A stretch of DNA of 64,000 bases from Symbiodinium kawagutii (GCA_009767595.1 VSDK01010086.1:1-64000); one strand, 5' to 3'; shown: positions 21,884 to 31,641, numbered from the stretch's first letter. Translations and numbers: made by a program. The notes: generated from the sequence alone by a model not told the origin.

Positions 21884-24800
21884 GCCGAAATTCTAGATAG
21901 AATACACAAGGTTCTAGTGGGTGAGTCTTGAATCCAAGAAGCTTCAACTGTTTGGTCAATTCACGGTAAAATAGCAGTGGGGCGTCCACACGCCCGTAGG
22001 CGTTGCCTATCAATGAACAAACCTGATCTTGGGTGAGGTCAAGTTTCCTTCTTAACTCCGGAGGTGGTTCCATGGCCAAAGGATTCTTTGAGTCAGCTTG
22101 GCCCCGCAAAAATGCGGTCTTAATGTCAAAGGAGGTCAAGGCCCATTGTCCGGTGGCAATGGTCTGCAAGATCGTGTTCCTACCTTCTTTCGTAAGAGTC
22201 GGTGCATCTCTGGCTACTTCAGTTAGGCGAGGGTCTTGAAAGCCTAAAACAACTAACCGGGCTTTTGCCTTCCTAGAGGCTTGTCCAGGTTCAGGAGCGT
22301 CAACATCTTTCCATGTTAATACCCATCGACTTCGTAAAATTTGTTCAGGATTGAGATGTTTTCTAAGGATGGGTCGAAGGGCATTGGTCTGAAGCCAACA
22401 ATTAAGTTCTGCATCTTTGGCTTGATCAAACAAGATGCGGTCAGATAAACTCAAAGACTTCACATTCACTTCTGCATGAGCCCTTCGACTAGCCACAGCT
22501 AAACAAGTCATCTCTTCAGGTCGGGGTGATTGGGCCCACTGACGGATGTCTGTCTCGGTTACTGGAATCTCCAAGGAAAAACAATGTTCTTCGGGACATT
22601 CAAGGGTTTCCTGGTGAAGAGGTAAACCATCATCTGCCAAGACCAGATCATTGGATTCGCAACCTGCATGAAAAACAGACCAATCATACAGTGGTTCATG
22701 GAAGCTATCATTCTCAAGGTCAGTGCAAGCTAACAGTGAGGTCTCAGAGTGCTCCGAGTCTGCAAGGTCACCATCGTCCAGTGCTGCCGGTTCACCAAGA
22801 CTGTTGTCTAAATCGGAGTCTAAAGGAATCGGCACTTCGGCTGGATCGACAGGTCCGGGGTCAGCTTCTGAGAGAGCTGGTGTCGGCTGTTCTGCAGGCA
22901 AACTAGGAGGAACACTCAGGGGAACTACTTCACTCTCTGGTTGGGATGCATCAACTATCGAAGGAGGAGTTGCAGCGATTGATGGAGCATATTCAAGAGT
23001 ATCTGGGGTTCCAGGCATTGGTCTGGGAAGGGCTTCAACCGGTTCTGGGATAAACTCAGCTCCTAGTTCATGATTCCACTCTCTCAGAGAGGCTGGGCGA
23101 AGGCTCTCCGGTGCACATTTGAAGAGGCGCTCAGCATGACTGATCCATATAGCAGAAGGACTCTCTTGAAAAACTGCTCTAGCCGGTCCATGCCATCGAC
23201 CAACTTCGTGTCGACTGGCACGTGGTCTCTTATGCCAATACATCACCAGTTGACCTGTGGTGAAAGGACCTCGCATCGGCCGAGATCTGGAGAGCAAGGC
23301 TTTTCTCAGAGCATTATCATTATCTGTCAAGAGAAAGGCTTTTCGAGCTAACGAACGAATGGCCAAATGACGTTGAAATTCTTCGCTCTCAAGATCTGTT
23401 CCTTCGGCCATAACATGCGATGACACACTTTCATCAGACGACAAACTGGCAGGCAGAGGCATGGATTTGCCAAGGACAATCTGCTCTGGACTATAACCTT
23501 TCTGTCGAGCTAAGGCATTCTTAGCTTGAAAACAGGCACAAAGGATTTGATCTAGATCTTCAGGTGTCTCAATGATCTTCTCTTGGTCAAACCTAGTCAA
23601 CATACGTTTGATAATTTGGCCATGGCGTTCCACACGCCCTCTTTGCCATGCCTCGGTCGTGATGTGTGGCTCGATATTGCGCGACTGCAACAAATTCTTC
23701 CACTCCTGTGAGATGAATTCACCTGCGGGATCTGTATATACCATTTTGGGGTTACCAGCCCATAGAGTCCAAAATTCAGTCCACAACTTGATGACTTGAT
23801 CTGGAACACGAGTGTCTGCCCTGCGACCAAGATGAAAAAGGGAAGCCTCATCAATGCAATGAAAGATATGAACCTGAAAACCACGGCGACCTGACCAATA
23901 AAAACCATCAATGCCGACCAGATCATTGAAGTCTCGTGGATCATGGAGTTTGGAAGGCTTTGCACTCTTACGGTGCACAGACTCTACACATGCATCGCAA
24001 ACATACTCCTTGGCAGCTTCAATGATATGCGGGGCAGCCTTTAAAGTCCGAAGGTGCTCCGCTAGGACATTTGGATCAGGATGACCTAGGTTCTTGTGAA
24101 GACGAATCAGATCACTCTTCTCATGAGCTGCAAGATCACGAAATTTCGGTCCATGGAGTGCTATCGGAGGTGGCGCCCAACCTTCACAGTGCGCTGGTGG
24201 ATTCGATCTCTGCTCAGGCTTAGGAATATCGGCACTAGATGGATTGACTACCACTGGAGGTACATCAGGCATAGAAGGTTCCAGGGGTGCATTGTCTGAG
24301 GGCACTACTGATGGTTGTGAACGTGAATGATCTGCTTGCGGTGGGGCAATGGAGTTCTGATCATATCCAAAACTGGTGATCAACAACTTGCTAGGTACAG
24401 CTGATCGAATCCTCAAGGATCGCTTCAGACGGGTCCAGTTCTCCACTCCAAGATCATGCACAGCTTGTGTATGACGGTGAAGGCACACAGTGTGTCTAAG
24501 AACATTCTGATGAGGATCTGGAACACCGACTGGGATTTGCAATCTCTCTGCCCCTCTGCACACATAGCTCACTTGAACTTGCATGGGCACGAGCTGTTGC
24601 ACCAATTGACCCAGTTGAGAAGACATGTCAATCTTCACATTACCTACCCGAGGCGCAAGTTGGTCGGCCAACTTGAAAGCATCGGGCCAGGATACGGATC
24701 CTGAAGGTGATGGCACTGGATCGGGAACACTGTTCTCATTCAAAGGCTCGATGGAATCTCCCTCAGGTAAAGGAATATGCATGGACAAATCAGTGGAACC

Positions 24801-27800
24801 TGGGTGATCTCTCTTGAAACGTTTGAACAAGGAAACATCAAAACGAGTCTTCTTCGGGGGAGGTTCATCTTCGCCTAGAAGGAGTTGCGGAACAGCAGCA
24901 CTACCCTTGATCATTTGTCGAGCAATGTGTCTCGCAAATCCACGGCAATAAGTGGCACAAAACTGCGACAGATTCATCGTACCTTCGGTGGTTGAGATGC
25001 TTCCAGCGATTTGTTCATGCTCATGGTTCTTGGGACAAAGATGGTTGTCCAATGAATGAAACATCTGGGAACAGGTCGTAAAGATACGGCTAGCCTTGCG
25101 CAAGAATTTGTTCGTGGATGGTATTTTTAAACCAAAGGCACACATATCGATACGTGCTGGTTTGGCCACTTGCCAAATTGGCTGGAAACACTCAAGTTGA
25201 GGCATTTGAGAACCCAGTGGCTGTTCGAGATGGAAATGACGGTTTCTCTGTACCTGAAACCGGCACAGTTGAACACACAGCTTGACATGCTGTAACTGAT
25301 GCCATTGTTCTTTGGAAATGCGATCAAAAAGGGCTATGCTCTTGTATTGGTTGAGGTGATTCCACCCAGACCAGGGTGCACACTCTGGGGCCACCCACAC
25401 ATGCAAGGGTTGGTATTGATCGATCAGTGACCAAAGTTTCCTACGGCCACTACTGGTAGCCAAATCACCATCTTGTCGAGTAAAACGAATGGCAAAACCC
25501 CCTGCGGCATTGATAGCATCAGTCAGCGGGCTGTGAGTTCCGGCATAGATTTCAAGCAAAAGACATTTCTTGCGGGGAACACTTGAAGCCGGAGACTGAA
25601 ATGACAATTCGCCCATCTGTTCAGCAATGGCAAAAGCTTTATCAACCTCATGACTCACCAACGATGGTTGACATGATCTTTGCAAATGACGTCGAACTTG
25701 CTCAACTTCAGGGATATCCAGTGAAATAGATGACGGAACAAACGAAGAAAAGAATGGTGGGTCTTTCATCCTTCCAACTCGGCCATCACTCGACAGAAAT
25801 GAACATAATCCTTCATGGCTGCTGACAGGGTGTTGTACCTGTTCAGGCACCATTGGAGATAATCTGGATCGCTCCTGTACACTTCTCCATAAGTGCGGCC
25901 CTTGTGCTTGGTTCCCCAAGTCACTCGTGTCTGTGCCCAGTCGCTCACTGTCATGGCTGGTCCTGCCGCTGGTGTTGGTACTGCTGCTCCCTTTGCTGCG
26001 GCTTTGGGAGCGGCCGCGGCTGCACTGCTTCGTTGGGTCCTTCGGGGAGGAGGATGATCGATGGACGGCACTTCCTCGAAGATCTCGACTTCGGATTCCT
26101 CCTCCAAAATCGCCCATGCGGCGGCAGCTGTTCCATGCGATACTGGGAGTCCACTGGGGGCGCTCGAAGCGCTTGCCGTGTCGGTCATCTGACTCTGAAT
26201 GATACGAGACACCAGTGCTGAATCCATGGTCACTTGCCCGGGATTGGCGGCCACATTGCTCAAGGCCCTTGGGGCTCCACGAGATGGAGCGGCTGTGGCA
26301 CGATTGGCTCCAGCTGGAGCGCATCGACTGGCCAAATCTTGCAGCAGAGCTCTTTGAGATTGTAGCTCCTGAACCATTCCTTCCAGGGTGTGAACCATCT
26401 CTGGATGATCTGGGGCTTCCGCTTCGTTCACTGGATTGGCCTCGATCTGATGCACGAAGATCTGCAGCAGCAATGTCAGAAGTCCGAGAACGGACTCCGA
26501 CACGTTCTTCAGGGTGGTCAACATAGGATTCGAGGGCATGGTGCTCACTAACAGCAGTCGAACTGGACACAGGCTGCAAAACTGTCGGATTTGAGATGGA
26601 AGTTGCTGTCGATAAGGCGGTGTTCTCAACTTTGGGTTCCACAATTGCTATATCCTGAACATCATTCTCCCCTAGATGTTGGGATATCCCTGCAGGTGGA
26701 CATGGTGTGTGAAACACATGACGAGGCATCATGGATTTGGGATGGCACAGCAAGGAAATGTCCATCAGATACAGTTCTGTGGGATTCAGATCCAGCTTGA
26801 TTTCACGATTCAATCTCTGCAAATAGCACATGTCATGAGTGGTATCCAATATACCTCCAAGTTGCTTAAAAGCACGTTTGCTAAACAAGAATGGGGTACT
26901 TCCGGGTAACACTTCAATGGACAACCACAACTGCCGGCGAGAGTTGGCATGATGACATGGAATGGGAAGCTGAACCTTGTACTCACTGGTCAATGTTTGA
27001 TTGTTGCCAAACCTGAAACGAACCTGGCTGGGGACCTTTCTGACCTTTGATTGAACCCTAGGGTCTAGGTGCTGCAGCACTCGTTGCCACACCTTTTCTC
27101 CGATCACACACCGGCTGGCGCCAGTGTCAAGAATCGCATGGCATGGAAACTCAGTGGACAGGTGAATCGTTTCTTCAGGCATCGAATCACCAGCGAGATG
27201 CCACTTCACGGATGGTTCAGCTCGGAAGGTCAGGTTCTGGCTCCTGAACCTGGGAGTGGCTGCAACCGTCGTCTTGGTCATCGATGGCGAATGATGGACC
27301 ATGTGCTGTGAGGATCCTACCTTACAAAACTTAGCGATCTTACGTCCTAAAAGCATAGCTTGTTGGGGATCCTTCAATGCTTCAACCACAAAAGCCTCTG
27401 CAGAAAAAAACTGAAAAGGTGAAACATGAGTCAAAGAAACAGAGGGCTCACACTCGGATGCATCGGATTCGGAATGAACTTCTTGGACAGCAGCTAAAGC
27501 GGCGGCTTCAGCTACATTGGCAGCTGCTGGAGTGGATGTCCCTTTTTCGGCCTTCAGCACTGGACACTCAGCTCGCCAGTGTCCCTTAGCTCCACAGTGA
27601 CGACAACTGGACCTGGCGATACGGGCCAGCAACTGCTCACGTTGCTTCTTGCCCTTTCCTGGACGGCCCTTGCCTTTCCCATTGCCACTGGTCTTGGATT
27701 GACCCTTGATGGGCCAGAAGCCGCGAGACTTTTTCTTCTCCTGCAACCTACCTCTCGCTTCCATGTAGGAAATCATCGCTTCATGCATCTGTGGCACTTC

Positions 27801-28631
27801 TTGAAGAAATTCTTCAAGCTCTGCTTCAAAACTGGTCACAGTATGAGCATCAGGATCATCGACAGCCAGCATGGCCTCCACATACTCAAAGTCCAACTCG
27901 GGATCGCCACCTTCATCAAGAAAGGTGGAGTAGGCCCGTTCTCCTGGAGCATCATCTGGACCTGGAAGATCAGGATCTGGATTCTCGGCCAGGTGGGTGT
28001 CATACACCTTGGTCTTCACAGCATTGCGGCCTCCTTGTAGTTCACCAAAGAACTTCGAGCCTAACAAGCGATAGGCCTTGACCACAGGATCGTATTTCAA
28101 TTCACCTGGATGTTCGAGCAAGATCTTCTTTTTATCATCCGGGGAGAGCAAGCTTTGCCTCAAGAGCACATACGCCTGCACCTCTTCCAGCTTCGTCTGG
28201 CGACTGATCAGCTCCACAAAATTGGCCTCAAATCGTGCCAAGAACGAGTCATGACTCTCGTCGGCACGTTGAGTAGTTCCATATAGTGCTTTTTCAAAGT
28301 ACTCGTATCTCTCTTCGAGATCCGTAGATCCCCACGATCCGCCGATCGTGTCGACGAGCAGCTTGATGCCAGACTGATCATTCACACGAAGCTTTTCAGG
28401 AGCTAAGCGAGCCACCTTTCGGAACGCAGTACCCTCCACCAAGAGGGCTGCACGTGGAGCAAGGTGGCTCAAGTGTTCACTTGGCCACATTGCAGCCAAG
28501 AACTTGAGCTTCTGGACATACTCCTGCACATTGGTTGTGCCTGGCACAAACTTGGGCACACTGCTCCATGGAAGTTGAGACAAGCCCGACGTGGGTGTCT
28601 CGCTAGTGACAGACTCCGAGCCCATGGTCAC
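21861..28631 (-). CDS. Copia gag-protease-methyltransferase-like-integrase-RT polyprotein, 2256 residues
   Basis: Residues 1-330 are gag; the zinc knuckle CRHCGAKGHWRAEC is at 343-356. The aspartic protease site is HAILDTGAS with D502. A Ser/Arg-rich linker follows. Residues about 1020-1235 form the extra domain: LLLEIYAGTH (E1027), PECAPWSGWN (C1084) and HLEQP (E1136), then MCAFGLK. These align with C5-methyltransferase motifs I, IV, VI and VIII. The integrase has H1512 and H1516 with a CDAC pair, then D1575, D1634 and E1668 as the DDE triad. Reverse transcriptase begins at about 2080, with LTSFDIKTAFLRG (D2169). The ATG at 28,631 is in the usual place after the leader. The frame ends early at the frameshift described for the RT fragment. 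Gag assembles particles; protease, integrase and RT drive replication. The role of the extra domain is unknown. Confidence 0.95.
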   Translation of the reverse strand: MTMGSESVTSETPTSGLSQLPWSSVPKFVPGTTNVQEYVQKLKFLAAMWPSEHLSHLAPRAALLVEGTAFRKVARLAPEKLRVNDQSGIKLLVDTIGGSWGSTDLEERYEYFEKALYGTTQRADESHDSFLARFEANFVELISRQTKLEEVQAYVLLRQSLLSPDDKKKILLEHPGELKYDPVVKAYRLLGSKFFGELQGGRNAVKTKVYDTHLAENPDPDLPGPDDAPGERAYSTFLDEGGDPELDFEYVEAMLAVDDPDAHTVTSFEAELEEFLQEVPQMHEAMISYMEARGRLQEKKKSRGFWPIKGQSKTSGNGKGKGRPGKGKKQREQLLARIARSSCRHCGAKGHWRAECPVLKAEKGTSTPAAANVAEAAALAAVQEVHSESDASECEPSVSLTHVSPFQFFSAEAFVVEALKDPQQAMLLGRKIAKFCKVGSSQHMVHHSPSMTKTTVAATPRFRSQNLTFRAEPSVKWHLAGDSMPEETIHLSTEFPCHAILDTGASRCVIGEKVWQRVLQHLDPRVQSKVRKVPSQVRFRFGNNQTLTSEYKVQLPIPCHHANSRRQLWLSIEVLPGSTPFLFSKRAFKQLGGILDTTHDMCYLQRLNREIKLDLNPTELYLMDISLLCHPKSMMPRHVFHTPCPPAGISQHLGENDVQDIAIVEPKVENTALSTATSISNPTVLQPVSSSTAVSEHHALESYVDHPEERVGVRSRTSDIAAADLRASDRGQSSERSGSPRSSRDGSHPGRNGSGATISKSSAARFGQSMRSSWSQSCHSRSISWSPKGLEQCGRQSRASDHGFSTGVSYHSESDDRHGKRFERPQWTPSIAWNSCRRMGDFGGGIRSRDLRGSAVHRSSSSPKDPTKQCSRGRSQSRSKGSSSTNTSGRTSHDSERLGTDTSDLGNQAQGPHLWRSVQERSRLSPMVPEQVQHPVSSHEGLCSFLSSDGRVGRMKDPPFFSSFVPSSISLDIPEVEQVRRHLQRSCQPSLVSHEVDKAFAIAEQMGELSFQSPASSVPRKKCLLLEIYAGTHSPLTDAINAAGGFAIRFTRQDGDLATSSGRRKLWSLIDQYQPLHVWVAPECAPWSGWNHLNQYKSIALFDRISKEQWHQLQHVKLCVQLCRFQVQRNRHFHLEQPLGSQMPQLECFQPIWQVAKPARIDMCAFGLKIPSTNKFLRKASRIFTTCSQMFHSLDNHLCPKNHEHEQIAGSISTTEGTMNLSQFCATYCRGFARHIARQMIKGSAAVPQLLLGEDEPPPKKTRFDVSLFKRFKRDHPGSTDLSMHIPLPEGDSIEPLNENSVPDPVPSPSGSVSWPDAFKLADQLAPRVGNVKIDMSSQLGQLVQQLVPMQVQVSYVCRGAERLQIPVGVPDPHQNVLRHTVCLHRHTQAVHDLGVENWTRLKRSLRIRSAVPSKLLITSFGYDQNSIAPPQADHSRSQPSVVPSDNAPLEPSMPDVPPVVVNPSSADIPKPEQRSNPPAHCEGWAPPPIALHGPKFRDLAAHEKSDLIRLHKNLGHPDPNVLAEHLRTLKAAPHIIEAAKEYVCDACVESVHRKSAKPSKLHDPRDFNDLVGIDGFYWSGRRGFQVHIFHCIDEASLFHLGRRADTRVPDQVIKLWTEFWTLWAGNPKMVYTDPAGEFISQEWKNLLQSRNIEPHITTEAWQRGRVERHGQIIKRMLTRFDQEKIIETPEDLDQILCACFQAKNALARQKGYSPEQIVLGKSMPLPASLSSDESVSSHVMAEGTDLESEEFQRHLAIRSLARKAFLLTDNDNALRKALLSRSRPMRGPFTTGQLVMYWHKRPRASRHEVGRWHGPARAVFQESPSAIWISHAERLFKCAPESLRPASLREWNHELGAEFIPEPVEALPRPMPGTPDTLEYAPSIAATPPSIVDASQPESEVVPLSVPPSLPAEQPTPALSEADPGPVDPAEVPIPLDSDLDNSLGEPAALDDGDLADSEHSETSLLACTDLENDSFHEPLYDWSVFHAGCESNDLVLADDGLPLHQETLECPEEHCFSLEIPVTETDIRQWAQSPRPEEMTCLAVASRRAHAEVNVKSLSLSDRILFDQAKDAELNCWLQTNALRPILRKHLNPEQILRSRWVLTWKDVDAPEPGQASRKAKARLVVLGFQDPRLTEVARDAPTLTKEGRNTILQTIATGQWALTSFDIKTAFLRGQADSKNPLAMEPPPELRRKLDLTQDQVCSLIGNAYGRVDAPLLFYRELTKQLKLLGFKTHPLEPCVFYLEFRRVRHARG

Positions 28632-28767
28632 TGCCTTCCTTCACGCAGTGCAAAGAGTCCAAAGAACCCTGGATCAACACTCTTTCAGCTATCGAAGAAA
28701 ACCAGACAGCTAGAATCGAGTCCTCGCCCCGCGAGGTGATGCAGAATCCTGGATAGCTGGAGCACAA

Positions 28768-28780
28768 GGCTCCGCTACCA
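28768..28780 (-). other. Primer binding site of the copia element
   Basis: On the minus strand TGGTAGCGGAGCC lies one base inside the 5' LTR. It begins TGG as needed to pair with a tRNA CCA end. Plant copia elements commonly start TGGTATCAGAGC, matching initiator tRNA-Met, so this is a related but different primer. The U5 end of the LTR contains a near-complementary copy (see findings). Confidence 0.75.
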
Positions 28781-28781
28781 G

Positions 28782-29047
28782 TGTGAAACTGGTAGCAGAG
28801 GAGATCACCAATCCCTGATTGGTTGCAGATTTCAAGTAGAGATGGTCCAACCACCACAAGCACGTCCCACGTGCACCGCAGCTCTTTTCCCAAATGGCTC
28901 GGACACGTCCAACGCGTCACCACAGCCCTCCCACCGCTAATGTGGGTGCATGGGCCAAAAGTGATGGCAATCAGCAGAATCAACGGAAGTGATCATGTGG
29001 ACATGAGCTGGTCACATCAAGGGAACAGGTACACTTGACAATTCACA
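28782..29047 (-). repeat. 5' LTR of the copia element
   Basis: The 266-bp copy upstream of the polyprotein (minus strand) should contain promoter and polyadenylation signals. TSD CTATC follows at 29,048-29,052. No canonical TATA box is evident, which is usual for dinoflagellates. Confidence 0.95.
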
Positions 29048-29280
29048 CTATCTATGTAATCTATGTATGTATGTATGTATGTATGTATGTATGTATGTAT
29101 CTATCTATCTATCTATGTATCTATGTATCTATGTATCTATGATGTATCTATGTATGTATCTATGAATGTATCTATGTATGTATCTATGAATGTATCTATG
29201 TATGTATCTATGTATGTATGTATGTATGTATGCATGTATGTATGTATGTATGTTTGTTTGGTTGTTTGTTTGTTTGTATG
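29048..29280. repeat. GTAT / CTAT tetranucleotide array, right part
   Basis: Continuation of the array that starts at 20,311. It repeats the same mixed block (GTATCTATGATGTATC) seen on the left side, so the array had a higher-order unit before the insertion. It ends in a GTTTGTTTGT variant. Confidence 0.9.
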
Positions 29281-29321
29281 TATGTGGTTTTGTGGTTGTT
29301 CCCAGTTTGTGACCAGCCCCC

Positions 29322-29963
29322 CTAATTATGACCTGGTCCTCTGTAGACCTTCTGGCCAAAAATTGAGTCCCCACGCATCACTGAGGATCCCGAGTCATAT
29401 GGGTGGTCTTCCCAAGCGTCGGTATCCAAAGAAGAGTCGGTCATGCCCTCGTGGTTAAGATCCATGCCGTCGTAGAAGTCCAGCACTTCCTGACGCGCTC
29501 TCTCTTCTCTGATGGAGGCCTCATCTGGCTCACCAACCGGCGTTCCACCGTCTGTGAACGACTCACGCCTATGGTTCAAACTTGCTGAGCGCTCCCACCA
29601 CAGTGTCCTCGATGCAACCGTGGCGCATTCGGCCAACGATGTTGGCACACCAATGAACCGATTTCGGAACAGCTCAACAGCCTCTCTGCGTTGATCGCCC
29701 TTGCTGATGCCCTTGCCCTTGCCAGCGCTTCCAAAGCCAGCAGCGCTTCCAAAGCCAGCGCTTCCAGAGCCAGCGGCGCTTCCAGAGCCAGCGCTTCCAG
29801 AGCCAGCGGCGCTTCCAGAGCCAGCGGCGCATCCAGAGCCAGCTGAACCAGAGCTGGATTGTCCCTTGGCTTGGCCCTTTGATTCCACACCAGCCACACC
29901 AGGATACTTTCCCAGGATGAGTTTGCCTTTGACATACCCACCCTTTCGCACGGGAACCTCCAT
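29322..29963 (-). CDS. 213-residue Gly/Ser/Ala-repeat protein, start just after a splice acceptor
   Basis: On the minus strand a strong polypyrimidine run ends TTTTTCTCCAG|CC and is followed at once by ATG (29,963-29,961), giving MEVPVRKGGYVKGKLILG. Residues about 40-85 are GSAAGSGSAG repeats. The C-terminal half looks globular (DQRREAVELFRNRFIGVPTS, then EERARQEVLDFYDGMDL and DAWEDHPYDSGSS). The AG-CC-ATG context suits an SL trans-splicing site. It may continue into another exon through AAG|GTCTAC near its end. No family recognised. Confidence 0.5.
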   Translation of the reverse strand: MEVPVRKGGYVKGKLILGKYPGVAGVESKGQAKGQSSSGSAGSGCAAGSGSAAGSGSAGSGSAAGSGSAGFGSAAGFGSAGKGKGISKGDQRREAVELFRNRFIGVPTSLAECATVASRTLWWERSASLNHRRESFTDGGTPVGEPDEASIREERARQEVLDFYDGMDLNHEGMTDSSLDTDAWEDHPYDSGSSVMRGDSIFGQKVYRGPGHN

Positions 29964-30239
29964 GGCTGGAGAAAAAAAGGGGAAAAAAAAAAAACAAAAA
30001 AAAAAAGCCAAAGGGCGGGAGCCTCGGGCCAAAAAAGCCGAAAAGGCAGGGTTGACACCAAGTTGACACCCGACAGTGAAGAAGTCAAGTGGCAAGTGGT
30101 AGTATAGTAGTAGTTTAGCAGCGAAGTATAATACAATGTAGTGATGTAGTACAGTATAGTATAGTAAAGTAAAGTATAGTATAACTATCATAACAGAATA
30201 ATATACTATCAAAATTATACTATAGTATAATTAATAAAT

Positions 30240-30460
30240 TAATAATTAAGTATGTGTGTATATGTGTATGTATATGTGTATACGTCTATAGGCCCACAAG
30301 CCCATTGGCCCATAGGGCTATATGATGTGTACACTGTGTACACTGTATATATTATATGTGTATATGTACAGTATATGTCAACGAGTAACAGTGTCCGTTC
30401 CGTCCATTCCGGTGATGGCCATGGCCCATGGCGATGGTGATGTGATGATTGATGATGATG
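30240..30460. other. AT-rich spacer with TATATGTG repeats
   Basis: No coding signal; short GTATATGTG-type repeats between two minus-strand ORFs. Confidence 0.6.
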
Positions 30461-30526
30461 ATTGGTTATTCATTGCTTTTTGCTTCACTTATGGATTCAG
30501 TGATTCATTCATTGATTAATTCACTA

Positions 30527-30528
30527 AT

Positions 30529-30606
<78 letters not shown>

Positions 30607-30607
30607 C

Positions 30608-30651
<44 letters not shown>

Positions 30652-30660
30652 CGATCATGA
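30527..30660. repeat. (GAT)n array
   Basis: GAT units with two GAC interruptions, directly downstream (minus sense) of the coiled-coil ORF. Poly-Met and poly-Asp ORFs here are artefacts. Confidence 0.95.
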
Positions 30661-30663
30661 TGA

Positions 30664-31641
30664 TTATGATGATTCGCTACGGTTACCCAATCCACTGGTC
30701 ACTTGCCTAGTCGTAGGAGCTGCCTCAACAATAGGGGCAGTCATCGGCATTCTGAGCTGGCTATCGACCAAGCTCTGTAGCTTCTGGTTCTGCTGCTGTT
30801 GCATCAGAACAAGTGACTTTAGCTCCTCGATCTGCTTCGTGTGGGCTTGTTCACGTTCATGGGCTTCGCGGCGAAGAGTATCAATCACCGCATCTTTACT
30901 TGTCAACGACTGTCGCATGTTCACGTCCAAGACTCGTTTGTAGTCTTCCACATGGTGATGTAACTCACTCTGTTCGAGCCTCAATTGCTCTCTTGCGTGG
31001 TTTTCTTGCAACACCGCATTTTGGTTGATCCGGAACATCTCTTGTTCTGCCCTCAGACGTTCCTCAACCTCACGAGCGATCAATGCTTCCTTCAACTCAC
31101 GGGTCTTCTCTTCATGGGCATGATCGGCTTGCATCTCATCATTCTTCAAGATCTCTTGGTGTCGACGTTCGGCCTGCGTTTCCACAAGGCTTGTGATTGC
31201 AGGGTCATGCGTCTGAACCATAAGATTTTGTTGAGTCAAGTTCACTTGGCGATTATCATGGTAGTCCTGGCGCGTCAAGTGGATCTGACGGCCATCATGA
31301 AGATGAGACTCCTGACGATCAACATGTAGATTGCGATTCAAAACATTGGTTTGCGATACGCTCGGCACTCCCTCTCGGAAGGCATCCGGCATGCGGCCTC
31401 GGTTGGAGAATCCATGAGACTGTGGCGCGAGCGCGACAGGCAAAGGAGGCAAGGCCACGTTCCGATTGCTTCTCGACCTCTCAGAGGCCGGAGGGGTATG
31501 TTGAGGTGTGCTTATGTCGTGCGCCTCAGCGGCGATCGGCAACATCCCGGGGTTCGCCATGGCTTCGCTCGAGGGATGAGCGCCCGGGCCACCTTCGGAA
31601 GCAGGAGGTGGGGCCGACATAACCAGCGCAGTTACAACCAC
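30664..31641 (-). CDS. 325-residue coiled-coil protein, unknown
   Basis: Residues 1-90 are Pro/Ala/Ser-rich. Around 105-145 a short pattern repeats (VDRQESHLH, GRQIHLTRQ, NRQVNLTQQ). Residues about 150-295 are Glu/Arg/Gln-rich with heptad spacing (LKEALIAREVEERLRAEQE and KQIEELKSLVLMQQQQ), so a long coiled coil is likely. The end (TTRQVTSGLGNRSES) could be cut at a GC donor CTAG|GCAAGT. It may be a structural or gag-like protein of a retroelement, since it sits between two copia-like units on the same strand, but no enzyme motif shows this. A 12-nt spliced-leader match lies 83 bp upstream. Confidence 0.55.
   Translation of the reverse strand: MVVTALVMSAPPPASEGGPGAHPSSEAMANPGMLPIAAEAHDISTPQHTPPASERSRSNRNVALPPLPVALAPQSHGFSNRGRMPDAFREGVPSVSQTNVLNRNLHVDRQESHLHDGRQIHLTRQDYHDNRQVNLTQQNLMVQTHDPAITSLVETQAERRHQEILKNDEMQADHAHEEKTRELKEALIAREVEERLRAEQEMFRINQNAVLQENHAREQLRLEQSELHHHVEDYKRVLDVNMRQSLTSKDAVIDTLRREAHEREQAHTKQIEELKSLVLMQQQQNQKLQSLVDSQLRMPMTAPIVEAAPTTRQVTSGLGNRSESS

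Larger units (their letters stand above)
20525..29047 (-). mobile_element. Full-length Ty1/copia LTR retrotransposon with a methyltransferase-like domain, 8.5 kb
   Basis: The element is read on the minus strand. In order it has a 5' LTR (28,782-29,047), primer binding site, a 150-nt leader, a single long gag-pol frame from 28,631, a polypurine tract and a 3' LTR (20,525-20,790). Integrase precedes reverse transcriptase, which defines the copia order. LTRs are 266 bp, begin TGTGAA and end TTCACA. Both copies read as identical, which implies a very recent insertion. The polyprotein frame is broken by one frameshift just before the reverse-transcriptase HVDD box and by one TAA before RNase H. 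Unlike textbook copia elements, it carries about 200 extra residues resembling a C5 methyltransferase between protease and integrase. Confidence 0.95.

Noticed and set aside
22033-24807. Plus-strand ORFs of 60-126 codons opposite the copia pol region
   Set aside because: Shadows of the long minus-strand frame with poor composition.
25766-26644. 292-codon minus-strand ORF overlapping the copia polyprotein
   Set aside because: It ends with VRTMKDYVHFCRVMAELEG-like sequence that could be an accessory frame, but it overlaps the Ser/Arg-rich linker in another frame. That linker is low in complexity, so an open shadow frame is expected. An alternative coding frame there cannot be fully excluded.
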